Assembly (NCBI GenBank): GCA_963735455.1
Contig: CAVTKZ010000004.1
Coordinates: 434,001-498,000 of the forward strand
DNA from: Palsa-1033 sp963735455
Lineage (GTDB): Bacteria; Chloroflexota; Limnocylindria; Limnocylindrales; CSP1-4
DNA length: 64,000 nt
Reading direction: 5' to 3'
A program made the translations under genes and the position numbers. This document shows, piece by piece, positions 34,364 to 41,411 of the stretch (the stretch's first letter is position 1; each line of letters begins with the position of its first letter). Under the pieces are notes generated by a model. It was not told the origin of the DNA, did not search any database, and saw only the letters and a list, made by a program, of their open reading frames with translations.

Positions 34364-34498
34364 TTAGCGCATTCCGTAGCGCGTCCAGGCTGCGAGATGA
34401 TCTCGTGGATCGGTGCCCTCTCGACCTTCGTCGGAAGAGAGCAGGATGCTCACAAACGCGAAGAGCGCGAGGAGGGCGACAGAGCTGGCGATCAGCAT
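34364..34498 (-). CDS. 44-residue single-pass membrane microprotein
   Basis: The product reads MLIASSVALLALFAFVSIL followed by LSSDEGREGTDP and RDHLAAWTRYGMR: one transmembrane helix (about residues 2-20) and a polar 24-residue tail. A GGAGG site sits 7 bases before the ATG, a consensus-like promoter lies about 80 bases upstream and a terminator directly downstream, so this is a complete single-gene unit despite its size. It diverges from the Lrp-sigma operon and shares the control region with it. Role unknown; regulation of a membrane partner is a reasonable guess, as for many single-helix microproteins. The frame stays open upstream, but that extension would run through the SD. Confidence 0.7.
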   Translation of the reverse strand: MLIASSVALLALFAFVSILLSSDEGREGTDPRDHLAAWTRYGMR

Positions 34499-34585
34499 GT
34501 CGAGTTCCTCCGGATGACTGGATGGACTCCGCCGAAACGGACCGCCACGACTTGTGGCAGCCGAACCATCCTGTTGCTCTTGCGC

Positions 34586-34614
34586 AGTGTAGCCTAACAA
34601 ATCGTGGCTGTAAA
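34586..34614 (-). promoter_or_regulatory. Promoter of the 44-aa microprotein gene
   Basis: On the minus strand TTTACA (34614-34609), a 17-base spacer and TACACT (34591-34586). Leader of about 80 bases before the ATG. Confidence 0.6.
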
Positions 34615-34633
34615 GCCTCCTAACCTAACAAAT
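34593..34633 (+). promoter_or_regulatory. CCTAACAAAT direct repeats, putative Lrp/AsnC binding sites
   Basis: CCTAACAAAT occurs at 34593-34602 and 34624-34633, 31 bases apart (three helical turns), with an extra CCTAAC at 34619-34624. The first lies inside the microprotein promoter, the second directly before the Lrp start. Spacing and position suit an autoregulating Lrp-type protein. Confidence 0.45.
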
Positions 34634-34642
34634 AAGGATGAG

Positions 34643-35134
34643 ATGTCTCGTCAGGACGGACTTAGCCGGGTCGACCTCCGAATCCTGGACATCCTCCAGC
34701 GGGATGGTCGGGCGTCCTTCTCCGACATCGGCGCGGCCGTGGGCATGAGCGCGCCATCGGCCCACGAGCGGGTCAAGAAGCTCGAGGCCCGGGGCGTGAT
34801 CCAGGGCTATGGTGCGCGCCTCGATGCCCGCGCCCTGGGGCGCGGGATCCTGGCCTTCAGCTGGGTCCGCCAGTCGCCCGGGCCATCGACGACCGACCTG
34901 ACCGAGGCCTTCGGCGAGCTGCCCGAGATCGAGGAGTGCCACCACATCGCCGGCGAAGCCGACTACCTGCTCAAGGTCCGGGCGGCCGACACGCTCGACC
35001 TCGAACGGGTCATGAAGCGGATCCAGGCCATCCCGTTCGTCTACACGACCGAGACCGACGTCGTCTATTCGAGCGCGTTCGAGCACCGCCCGCTGGCGAT
35101 CCCGGTTGAAACCGCGGCCGAGCCGGACGCGTAG
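34643..35134 (+). CDS. Lrp/AsnC-family transcriptional regulator
   Basis: 163 residues. Residues 1-65 are the AsnC-type helix-turn-helix (LRILDILQRDGRASFSDIGA and PSAHERVKKLEARGVIQGYG), and about 70-150 the RAM ligand-binding domain (IEECHHIAGEADYLLKVRAA). Such proteins form octamers that sense amino acids. The ATG at 34643 has AAGGATG upstream; a GTG at 34604 is in frame but lies in the presumed operator. The sigma factor gene begins 3 bases after its stop, so regulator, sigma and anti-sigma form one operon, which is an unusual combination. Confidence 0.88.
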   Translation: MSRQDGLSRVDLRILDILQRDGRASFSDIGAAVGMSAPSAHERVKKLEARGVIQGYGARLDARALGRGILAFSWVRQSPGPSTTDLTEAFGELPEIEECHHIAGEADYLLKVRAADTLDLERVMKRIQAIPFVYTTETDVVYSSAFEHRPLAIPVETAAEPDA

Positions 35135-35137
35135 CCG

Positions 35138-35791
35138 ATGACAGGCGAGGACTCCGCCCTCGTCCGGGCGGTGGCGTCCGGATCCGAGGATGCCCTCGTC
35201 CAGCTCTATGACCGCTATGCCGGCCCCGTCTACGCCACCGCGCGCCGGCTGACAACTGATCGGGGACTCGCCGAAGACGTGGTCCAGGAAACCTTCCTCG
35301 CCCTGTGGAACCGGGCCGAGCAGTACGACCCGGCGATGGGCTCGCTGCCGGCCTGGCTGCTGACGATCGCCCGCAACCGGACGATCGACCGCCTGCGCGC
35401 CCTCGGCCGCCGCCCGCCGACCGTCCCGGTCTCCGATGTCGCCCTGCCCGACGAAGGCGACACGGCGGCCCTCGAACGGCTGATTGCCGGTGGCGAAGTG
35501 GTCGGTGCCGGCCAGCCGGTCATGGGTCCCGCCGCGCTGCTGGCCGAGACCGAGCTGCGCACCTCGCTGGCCGAAGCCCTGGCCGAGCTGCCCGATGTCG
35601 AGCGGGCCGTCCTCGTCCTGGCCTACCGCGACGAGCTGAGCCAGAGCGAGATCGCCGAGCGCCTGGGCTGGCCGATCGGGACGGTCAAGACCCGCACCCG
35701 CCGGGCCCTGCTCCGGATGCGCAACGCGCTCGGACCGGGGTTCATGCCGGTTGACGGGCCGACCACGATCGTTGGAGCGATCGAGCGATGA
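35138..35791 (+). CDS. ECF RNA polymerase sigma factor, SigK-like
   Basis: 217 residues. Region 2 is in LYDRYAGPVYATARRLTTDR and LAEDVVQETFLALWNRAEQY (with DVVQETF as the -10-binding core), region 4 in LPDVERAVLVLAYRDELSQS and EIAERLGWPIGTVKTRTRRA. The two are joined by a longer linker than usual (about 45 residues). The next gene overlaps its stop (ATGA) and encodes a zinc-containing RskA-type anti-sigma factor, so this sigma should be held inactive at the membrane until a signal releases it. It is co-transcribed with the Lrp regulator. Confidence 0.9.
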   Translation: MTGEDSALVRAVASGSEDALVQLYDRYAGPVYATARRLTTDRGLAEDVVQETFLALWNRAEQYDPAMGSLPAWLLTIARNRTIDRLRALGRRPPTVPVSDVALPDEGDTAALERLIAGGEVVGAGQPVMGPAALLAETELRTSLAEALAELPDVERAVLVLAYRDELSQSEIAERLGWPIGTVKTRTRRALLRMRNALGPGFMPVDGPTTIVGAIER

Positions 35792-36630
35792 TCGACCACC
35801 GCGACGTCCGCGAGCAGCTCGAGCTGGCCGCCGTCCAGCCCGGCGGGCTCGATCGACTGGCCGCCGGCGACACGACCGAGGCAGCCGCCCTCGCCGGGCA
35901 CCTGGCGGGCTGCCCGAGCTGCGCGGCCGAGGCCGATCGGTTGCGGGCGTCCGCCGGCTTCATCCGGGACGCGGTCCTCGAGACCCCGCCGCCCGAGCTC
36001 CGCGACCGCACCCTCCAGCTGATCCGGACTGCCGGTCGAGCGCGCCCCGTGGCTGCGCCCGTGACCGCGCCCCTCTCCTCGCCGGCCGCAGCCCAGTCCT
36101 CGTCGATCACGGTCATCCGGCGGCGGTCCTGGCGCTCCATCGCGCTGCCCCTGGGAATCGCCGCGGCGCTGGTCATCGCCATCGCCGGAACGGCCGCGCT
36201 GGTCGGCAATCGAGCGGACCCGGCCCTGGCCTCGAGCCAGGCGACCTCGGCCGAGCTGGCCCGGGTCGCCTCGTGGGAACTGAAGGTCGGCGCCGAGCCC
36301 GATGTCAAGCGGATCACGCTCGCCAGCCAGACCGGCGCGGCGGCTCATGGCACGCTGCTCTTCTCGCCGACCAGCACCGACCTGGTCGTCGTCGCCAGCG
36401 GCCTCGCACCAGCGCCGGCCGGCGACGAGTATCGCTGCTGGGTTCTCCTCGGGGGGCAGCGCCTGGATGTTGGCCGGATGGACCTGGGTGGTGGCCTGGC
36501 CTACTGGGTCGGACCGGTGGCCGGCCTGGTCAATCCGCCGGCCGGGACGCCGTTCGGCGTCTCCCTCGCGGCGATCAACGGGCCAATCGCTCCGGGCGAC
36601 CCGGTGATCGGCGGCTCATTCGGCGGTTGA
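35788..36630 (+). CDS. Anti-sigma factor, RskA type
   Basis: 280 residues. The N-terminal zinc anti-sigma motif is H38-x3-C42-x2-C45 (AGHLAGCPSCAAEAD). A transmembrane helix follows at about 115-140 (IALPLGIAAALVIAIAGTAA), then an extracytoplasmic RskA domain (HGTLLFSPTSTDLVVVASGL, GDEYRCWVLLGGQRLDVGRM). It binds the sigma factor encoded just upstream, with which it is translationally coupled, and would be cleaved by regulated proteolysis. The domain outside the cell contains an odd cysteine (C216 region) that may sense redox, which is speculative. Confidence 0.86.
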   Translation: MIDHRDVREQLELAAVQPGGLDRLAAGDTTEAAALAGHLAGCPSCAAEADRLRASAGFIRDAVLETPPPELRDRTLQLIRTAGRARPVAAPVTAPLSSPAAAQSSSITVIRRRSWRSIALPLGIAAALVIAIAGTAALVGNRADPALASSQATSAELARVASWELKVGAEPDVKRITLASQTGAAAHGTLLFSPTSTDLVVVASGLAPAPAGDEYRCWVLLGGQRLDVGRMDLGGGLAYWVGPVAGLVNPPAGTPFGVSLAAINGPIAPGDPVIGGSFGG

Positions 36631-36653
36631 TCGTGTTGGGGCCCGTCTCCCGC

Positions 36654-36962
36654 TCAGGCGTGGTCGCCCGGGGCGGGGCTGTCCGCTTCGGCCTTGAACG
36701 CCGCCAGGTCGGGCCATTCGGCGCCACAGGCCAGGCAGCCGATGCCCGGCTCCTCCAGGCTCGGGCCGGTGACCATGCCGTAGATCTCGTCGAGCGGCCG
36801 GTAGCCGCTGACATCGATCGTGGGCAGGTTGAGGAGGGCGAGGCGGTGGGCGCCGCAGCGCGGACAGGCCTGTTCAGAACGGGTGGCTTCGTCGAGGGCG
36901 GGGTCGCCGTTGCCCGCGGCCGGCTCGGCCCCGGCCCGCGGCTTTCGGTCCTCGTCGCTCAA
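36654..36962 (-). CDS. Small zinc-ribbon protein
   Basis: 102 residues, starting with a TTG at 36962 that has a very good AAGGAG site 6 bases upstream; this decides the start. The C-terminal two-thirds contain two CxxC knuckles, C34-P-R-C37 and C87-L-A-C90, 49 residues apart, enclosing HRLALLNLPTIDVSGYRPLD and EIYGMVTGPSLEE. That is a zinc ribbon. Similar proteins are conserved without a known job. The N-terminal 30 residues are charged and probably disordered. It converges with the anti-sigma gene and diverges from menG. Confidence 0.65.
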   Translation of the reverse strand: MSDEDRKPRAGAEPAAGNGDPALDEATRSEQACPRCGAHRLALLNLPTIDVSGYRPLDEIYGMVTGPSLEEPGIGCLACGAEWPDLAAFKAEADSPAPGDHA

Positions 36963-37033
36963 CTCGGCTCCTTCCGGCAGCTGACCTCGACCGCCGCGCC
37001 GGCGGCGGACCGGCCGGTCCCGGCCGAGGCACG

Positions 37034-37780
37034 ATGATGCCCCGCCCACGGGAATCGCGTCAGGGCAACCCGGTACCCGAGGAGGACGTCGCCGCGATGT
37101 TCGACTCGATCGCGCCGGTTTACGACCGGGTCAACACCCTGATGACCGCCGGGGGCGACGGACGCTGGCGCAAGGCCGCGGCCGACGCAGCCGGACTGGG
37201 AACGGGCAGTGCCGTCGTCGACGTTGCCTGTGGGACGGGCAAGCTGAGCGCGACGCTGGCCGGCCGGGTCGGGCCATTCGGGCGGGTCGTGGGCGTCGAC
37301 CTGGCCCCGGCCATGGTCGCGGCGGCCGAGGCCGCCTACGGCGACCTGGTCCAGCTCAGCTTCCAGGTTGGCAACGCCCTTGACCTGCCGTTCGCGGATG
37401 CCGAATTCGATGCGGCTACGATCGCCTTCGGTCTGCGCAACCTGGCCGACTTCGAGGCCGGCTTTCGGGAGCTGGCCCGGGTGGTCAAGCCCGGCGGCCG
37501 GGTCGTCTGCCTCGAGCTGAGCGTCCCGCCGCAGCGCGGCTGGGGCCGGCTGTTCCGGTCGTCGTTCGGGCGCCTGGCGCCGCTCGTCGCGGGCGCCTTC
37601 GGCCAGGCCCAGGCCTATCGCTACCTGCCCAGCTCGCTTGACGGATTCCCGGACGCCCCGACCCTGGCCGAGACGATGCGCTCGGCCGGCCTGGTCGAGG
37701 TCGGCTTCCGGCGGCTGGCGCTAGGCGCCGTCGCTGTCCATGTCGGACGTGCTCCCGGCACCCTGGCCCCAGCCGGCTGA
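37034..37780 (+). CDS. menG: Demethylmenaquinone/ubiquinone methyltransferase (UbiE/MenG)
   Basis: 248 residues. Diagnostic parts are VAAMFDSIAPVYDRVNTLMT, VDVACGTGKLSATLAGRVG (SAM motif I), GVDLAPAMVAAAE, NALDLPFADAEFDAATIAFG with LRNLADFEAGFRELARVVKP, and YRYLPSSLDGFPDAPTLAET. It methylates demethylmenaquinone in the last step of menaquinone synthesis at the membrane. In a high-GC Gram-positive or Chloroflexota cell menaquinone is more likely than ubiquinone, hence the symbol. ATGATG gives two possible starts three bases apart. It converges with the gene at 37721 and overlaps its 3' end by 60 bases. Confidence 0.88.
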   Translation: MMPRPRESRQGNPVPEEDVAAMFDSIAPVYDRVNTLMTAGGDGRWRKAAADAAGLGTGSAVVDVACGTGKLSATLAGRVGPFGRVVGVDLAPAMVAAAEAAYGDLVQLSFQVGNALDLPFADAEFDAATIAFGLRNLADFEAGFRELARVVKPGGRVVCLELSVPPQRGWGRLFRSSFGRLAPLVAGAFGQAQAYRYLPSSLDGFPDAPTLAETMRSAGLVEVGFRRLALGAVAVHVGRAPGTLAPAG

Positions 37781-38077
37781 GCCAGCCGGCGGTAGCTCGC
37801 CCGGCGCTGCCGGCAGAGGTGGTCCAGGGATCGGCTCATCGACCACCGCGCCCGTCAGCCATTCCCGGTTGAGGCGCAGGATCTCGTGGATCAGGCCCGG
37901 ATCGACGGCGCCGTCCGTCGGCTCCAGGGTCCGGGCGATCCAGCTGGACTCTCGACCGAGCTCGCGTTCGGCCTGCTCGTCGGCCGAGCGCGAGAAGTCG
38001 ACCATCACCAGGAATACGAGCAGCGCTCCGATGACCAGCCCGACGAGGAGCAGCCACCACTGGAATTCGTCGTTCAT
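37721..38077 (-). CDS. Small membrane-anchored hypothetical protein
   Basis: 118 residues. The N-terminus MNDEFQWWLLLVGLVIGALL followed by VFLVMVDFSRSADEQ is one transmembrane helix; the cytosolic part includes ESSWIARTLEPTDGAVDPGL and IHEILRLNREWLTGAVVDEP, then a Pro-rich tail. Proteins with this plan are conserved in Chloroflexota with no known function, as far as I can recall. The ATG at 38077 is preferred because a perfect TATACT lies 8 bases before it. Its 3' end overlaps menG on the other strand by 60 bases, so the tail may be shorter in reality. Confidence 0.6.
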   Translation of the reverse strand: MNDEFQWWLLLVGLVIGALLVFLVMVDFSRSADEQAERELGRESSWIARTLEPTDGAVDPGLIHEILRLNREWLTGAVVDEPIPGPPLPAAPGELPPAGSAGWGQGAGSTSDMDSDGA

Positions 38078-38085
38078 CGGCGGCA

Positions 38086-38091
38086 AGTATA
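38086..38091 (-). promoter_or_regulatory. -10 box TATACT for the 118-aa membrane protein gene
   Basis: On the minus strand TATACT is 8 bases before the ATG at 38077. Confidence 0.55.
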
Positions 38092-38125
38092 GGGAGGCCT
38101 GCCGGCGAGAGCCCGGGGCTCCGGC

Positions 38126-38160
38126 GGAGCCGGCCGGAGCCGGCCGGAGCCGGCCGGCCG
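38126..38160. repeat. 10-bp GC tandem repeat upstream of lgt
   Basis: GGAGCCGGCC is repeated about three times, then GGCCGG, ending one base before the lgt -10 box. It occupies the place of the -35 region. Confidence 0.6.
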
Positions 38161-38161
38161 G

Positions 38162-38167
38162 TACACT
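38162..38167 (+). promoter_or_regulatory. -10 box TACACT for lgt
   Basis: TACACT is 8 bases before the ATG at 38176. Confidence 0.55.
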
Positions 38168-38175
38168 CCGTGGGA

Positions 38176-39077
38176 ATGATCGACTTCACGCCCCCCTCGA
38201 TCGCCTTCCAGATCGGCCCGATCCCCGTCTACTTCTACGGGATCTGCTACGCGTTGGGCCTGATGCTGACCTACCTGGTGGTCCTGCACGGGGTCCGGGC
38301 CCGGGGCTTGAACGAGGCCTGGTTCGCCAACGGGATGGTGATCGTGGCGGTCGCCGCCCTGATCGGCGGTCGGACCTACCACGTGATCGACCAGTGGCAG
38401 CTCTACAAGGACGACCTGCTCAAGATCGTCGAGCCGCCGTATGCCGGCCTCGGCGTCTACGGCGGGATCTTCGCCGGGGCGGTCGCCGTCATCGCCTACG
38501 CCCGCTATCACCGCCAGTCGTTCTGGGCCTGGGCCGACGTGATCGCGCCCGGGCTGTTCGCCATGGAGTTCGTCGCTCGCTGGGGCAACTTCTTCAACCA
38601 GGAGCTCTACGGGCCGCCGACGTCGGCGCCATGGGGGATCGCGATCGACTGCGCCCACCGGGTGGCCGGCTACCTCTGCCCGCCCGACGGGACGACCCCG
38701 GCCAACGCCCACTTCCAGCCGCTCTTCCTGTTCGAATCGATCTCCGGCCTGCTGGGCATGCTCACCCTGCTGTGGCTGTCACGCCGCTTCGCCGACCGCT
38801 TGCGAACCGGCGAGATTGGCCTGATCTTCCTGATCTGGTACCCGGCGGTCCGCTTCATGCTCGAGTTCCTGCGCGTCGACAACTGGACCTTCTTCGGCAT
38901 CCCGACGGCCCAGTTGATCTCGGTGATCGTGATCGTGGTGGCGCTGGCGGTGCTCGTCTGGCGCCACGGCCGGGTCCCGCCAGGCCTGTCGCGGCCCGTT
39001 GAGCCGGAACCCGGGGAGATCCAGACGACGATCCGGACCAGACTGCGGCCCTCGAACCCGGAGCAGCGGGCAGCTGA
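38176..39077 (+). CDS. lgt: Prolipoprotein diacylglyceryl transferase (3' end uncertain)
   Basis: Lgt landmarks are IPVYFYGICYALGLMLTYLV, the GGRTYHVIDQW region, GLGVYGGIFAGAVAV (HGG-like loop), and the signature FVARWGNFFNQELYGPPTSA with catalytic Arg/Asn/Glu, ending around FGIPTAQLISVIVIVVALAV. It adds diacylglycerol to lipobox cysteines, consistent with the several lipoproteins in this window. By family length the gene should stop near 39030-39080, but its own frame stays open to 39876 through the next gene. I therefore end it at a TGA one frame away (39075-39077) next to a presumed indel. The end is approximate. Confidence 0.8.
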
Positions 39078-39949
39078 CCGGGACGCCCGAGCCGGCGCGC
39101 CGGCGGCCGGCCGCCCGGACCTCGCCCGAAGCGCTGGCCCTCCGTCGGGGTGGCGTCCAGGAGGGCCTCGACTGGCTTGGCCGGACCCCCGAGACGAAGG
39201 CCAGCCTGCTGGTCCGGGGCCTGGCCGTCGTCTTCCGCTTCGTCGTCTTCGGCGTCCTCCGCCTGCGCCACGAACGGCTCGGAGCGGAGAACGTGCCGGC
39301 GGCCGGCGGCTACATCGTGGTCGGCGCGGTCCACCGGGGCTGGATGGACCCGTTCCTGGTCATGAACGCACTGCCCCTCGAGCCGCGGGTCTGGTTCCTG
39401 GGCAGCGGCCCGTCGGCGTTCAGCGCCCGCTGGCGCGAGTGGCTCCTGCACCGAGTCGGGGGAATGCTGCCGGTCTGGCGCGGCGGCGTGGGCGTCGAAC
39501 AGCACGTCGCCTCGGCCCGGGCGGTGATCGGCGCGGGTGGCGTCTTTGTCCTGATTCCGGAAGGCGGCGTGGCCGGGCCGCCCGATCGGCTCGCCCCATT
39601 CCGGTTCGGATCGGCCCTGATCGCCCTGCGGATCGGGGCGCCGATCCTGCCGGTCGCGATCGCCGGCAGTGCCGAGCTGTACATCGGCCGGCGCCTCGCG
39701 ACCCGCGTCCTGGCCCGGACCTCCGCGACGGAGCTCCTCGGCCCGGACTGGCCGGCGGGCGGCCGGCTGCCCGAGCCCGGCAGCCGGGCGGAGCTCGAGC
39801 TGGCTCATCGGCTGACCGACCGCTTCGCCGACCTGCTCGGCCCGGCGGTCGCCGAGCTCTATCCGCGGACCGTTGACCCACCCGGCCGGCGGCGCCGCCT
39901 GCGCCGCCTGACCTGGCTCTTCCTCGCCCGCCCCCGGGGCGCCCGCTGA
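38999..39949 (+). CDS. PlsC-type 1-acyl-glycerol-3-phosphate acyltransferase
   Basis: The conserved domain starts near 39120 (SPEALALRRGGVQEGLDWLG). Acyltransferase motif I is H-R-G-W-M-D (VVGAVHRGWMDPF, HxxxxD), motif III is FVLIPEGGVAGPPDRLAPFR, and a late ILPVAIAGSAELYIG is motif IV-like. It should acylate lysophosphatidate or a related lipid at the membrane. The start is unclear: the only recognised in-frame initiator is TTG at 38999, inside lgt, while the protein-like sequence begins at about 39074 (CTGA overlapping the presumed lgt stop). A hidden indel probably obscures the true start. Confidence 0.72.
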   Translation: MSRNPGRSRRRSGPDCGPRTRSSGQLTGTPEPARRRPAARTSPEALALRRGGVQEGLDWLGRTPETKASLLVRGLAVVFRFVVFGVLRLRHERLGAENVPAAGGYIVVGAVHRGWMDPFLVMNALPLEPRVWFLGSGPSAFSARWREWLLHRVGGMLPVWRGGVGVEQHVASARAVIGAGGVFVLIPEGGVAGPPDRLAPFRFGSALIALRIGAPILPVAIAGSAELYIGRRLATRVLARTSATELLGPDWPAGGRLPEPGSRAELELAHRLTDRFADLLGPAVAELYPRTVDPPGRRRRLRRLTWLFLARPRGAR

Positions 39950-39962
39950 GCGGGCGACCGGC

Positions 39963-39968
39963 TATCCT
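39963..39968 (+). promoter_or_regulatory. -10 box TATCCT for cbs
   Basis: TATCCT is 7 bases before the ATG at 39976. Confidence 0.5.
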
Positions 39969-39975
39969 CGCCGGG

Positions 39976-41406
39976 ATGGACTACGCCCACTCGATCCTCG
40001 ACCTGGTCGGCAACACGCCGCTTGTTGAGCTGACCCGGGTCACCCGCGAGCTGGGCCCCGCGGGCCGGCGACCGCTGATCCTGGCCAAGCTCGAGGCGCT
40101 GAACCCCGGTGGCTCGGTCAAGGACCGGATCGGGCTGCCGATGATCGAGGCCGCCGAGCGGGCCGGCCTCCTCAAGCCCGGCGGCACGATCATCGAGCCG
40201 ACCAGCGGCAACACCGGCCACGGGCTGGCGATCGCGGCTGCGCTCAAGGGCTATCGCTGCATCTTCGTGATGGCCGACAAGCAATCGGCCGAGAAGCAGG
40301 CGCTGCTCCGGGCGTACGGCGCCGAGGTGGTCCTCTGCCCGACGAATGTCGCGCCCGAGTCGCCCGAGAGCTACTACTCGGTCTCGGCCCGCCTGGCCCG
40401 CGACATTCCCGGAGCGTTCAAGCCCGACCAGTACTGGAACGCCGAGAATCCGGCCGCCCACGAGCGGACCACGGGCCCCGAGATCTGGCGCCAGACCGAC
40501 GGCCGGCTGACCCACTTCGTGGCAAGCGTCGGCACCGGCGGCACGATCAGCGGTTGCGCCCACTACCTCAAGGCCCAGGACAGCTCGATCCAGGTCATCG
40601 GGGTCGACCCCGAAGGCAGCATCCTGTCCGGCGACACGGCCCGGCCGTACCTGACCGAGGGAATCGGCGAGGACTTCATGCCCGGGACGTTTGACCCCGC
40701 GGTGATCGATCGCTGGGTTCGCGTCTCCGACCGGGAGGCGTTCGCCGCCGCCCGACGGCTGACCCGCGAGGAGGGGATCCTGTCGGGTGGCTCGTGCGGC
40801 ACGGCCCTGGTCGCGGCCCTCCAGGTCGGTCGCGAGCTGGCCGCGACCGAGGGCGGTCACGAGGCCGTCGTCGTGGTCCTCCTGCCCGACGGTGGCCGGA
40901 ACTACCTGTCCAAGCTCTACAACGACGAGTGGATGCGGGTCAACGGGCTGCTGGCCACGAGCGGCGGTTCGGCCCACATCGGCGCCCTGCTGACCGACCG
41001 TCATCACGACGCCGAGCGGCCGGGCCTGGTCCTGGCCCGGACGACCGAGCGGGTGGGCGCGGCGATCGACCAGCTGCAGGCCTACGGCATCAGCCAGATG
41101 CCGGTCTCGGAGGCCGCTGCCGATGAGCCGGGCGGCATCCGGATCGAATCGATCGTCGGCTCGATCTCGGAGCGCGGCCTGCTCGATCGCGCCTTCCGCG
41201 ACCCGTCGGTCGTCGAGCGGACGGTGGGCGAGCTGATGGACCCGCCCCTGCCCACGATCGACGTCGGCGCCTCGCTGGACGATGCGTTCCGGCTCCTGTC
41301 CGGCACGACCTCGGCGCTCGTCGCGGTCGAGGCCGGCCAGCCGGCCGGGATCGTCACCAAGCTTGACCTGCTCGAGTACGTCGCCCACCGCCCGGTCCCG
41401 GTGTGA
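39976..41406 (+). CDS. cbs: Cystathionine beta-synthase (PLP domain plus CBS pair)
   Basis: 476 residues. The PLP lysine is K49 in LNPGGSVKDRIG, the substrate loop is TSGNTGHGLA (from residue 76), the phosphate loop is VGTGGTISGCA, and SGGSCGTALVAAL follows. About residues 335-476 are two CBS domains (ARTTERVGAAIDQLQAYGIS, TVGELMDPPLPTIDVGASLD). This architecture, together with the downstream gamma-lyase, indicates cystathionine beta-synthase rather than plain cysteine synthase: serine plus homocysteine to cystathionine. The CBS pair probably binds an adenosyl ligand. The -10 box replaces an SD. Its stop overlaps a GTG and precedes the next ATG by 5 bases. Confidence 0.9.
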   Translation: MDYAHSILDLVGNTPLVELTRVTRELGPAGRRPLILAKLEALNPGGSVKDRIGLPMIEAAERAGLLKPGGTIIEPTSGNTGHGLAIAAALKGYRCIFVMADKQSAEKQALLRAYGAEVVLCPTNVAPESPESYYSVSARLARDIPGAFKPDQYWNAENPAAHERTTGPEIWRQTDGRLTHFVASVGTGGTISGCAHYLKAQDSSIQVIGVDPEGSILSGDTARPYLTEGIGEDFMPGTFDPAVIDRWVRVSDREAFAAARRLTREEGILSGGSCGTALVAALQVGRELAATEGGHEAVVVVLLPDGGRNYLSKLYNDEWMRVNGLLATSGGSAHIGALLTDRHHDAERPGLVLARTTERVGAAIDQLQAYGISQMPVSEAAADEPGGIRIESIVGSISERGLLDRAFRDPSVVERTVGELMDPPLPTIDVGASLDDAFRLLSGTTSALVAVEAGQPAGIVTKLDLLEYVAHRPVPV

Positions 41407-41411
41407 GCCCG

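Noticed and set aside
38170..39876. A 568-codon open frame that continues from lgt through the acyltransferase gene
   Set aside because: After about residue 290 the translation is Gly/Pro/Arg-rich with no family pattern, and the acyltransferase reads well in another frame. It is an effect of high GC and a likely indel.
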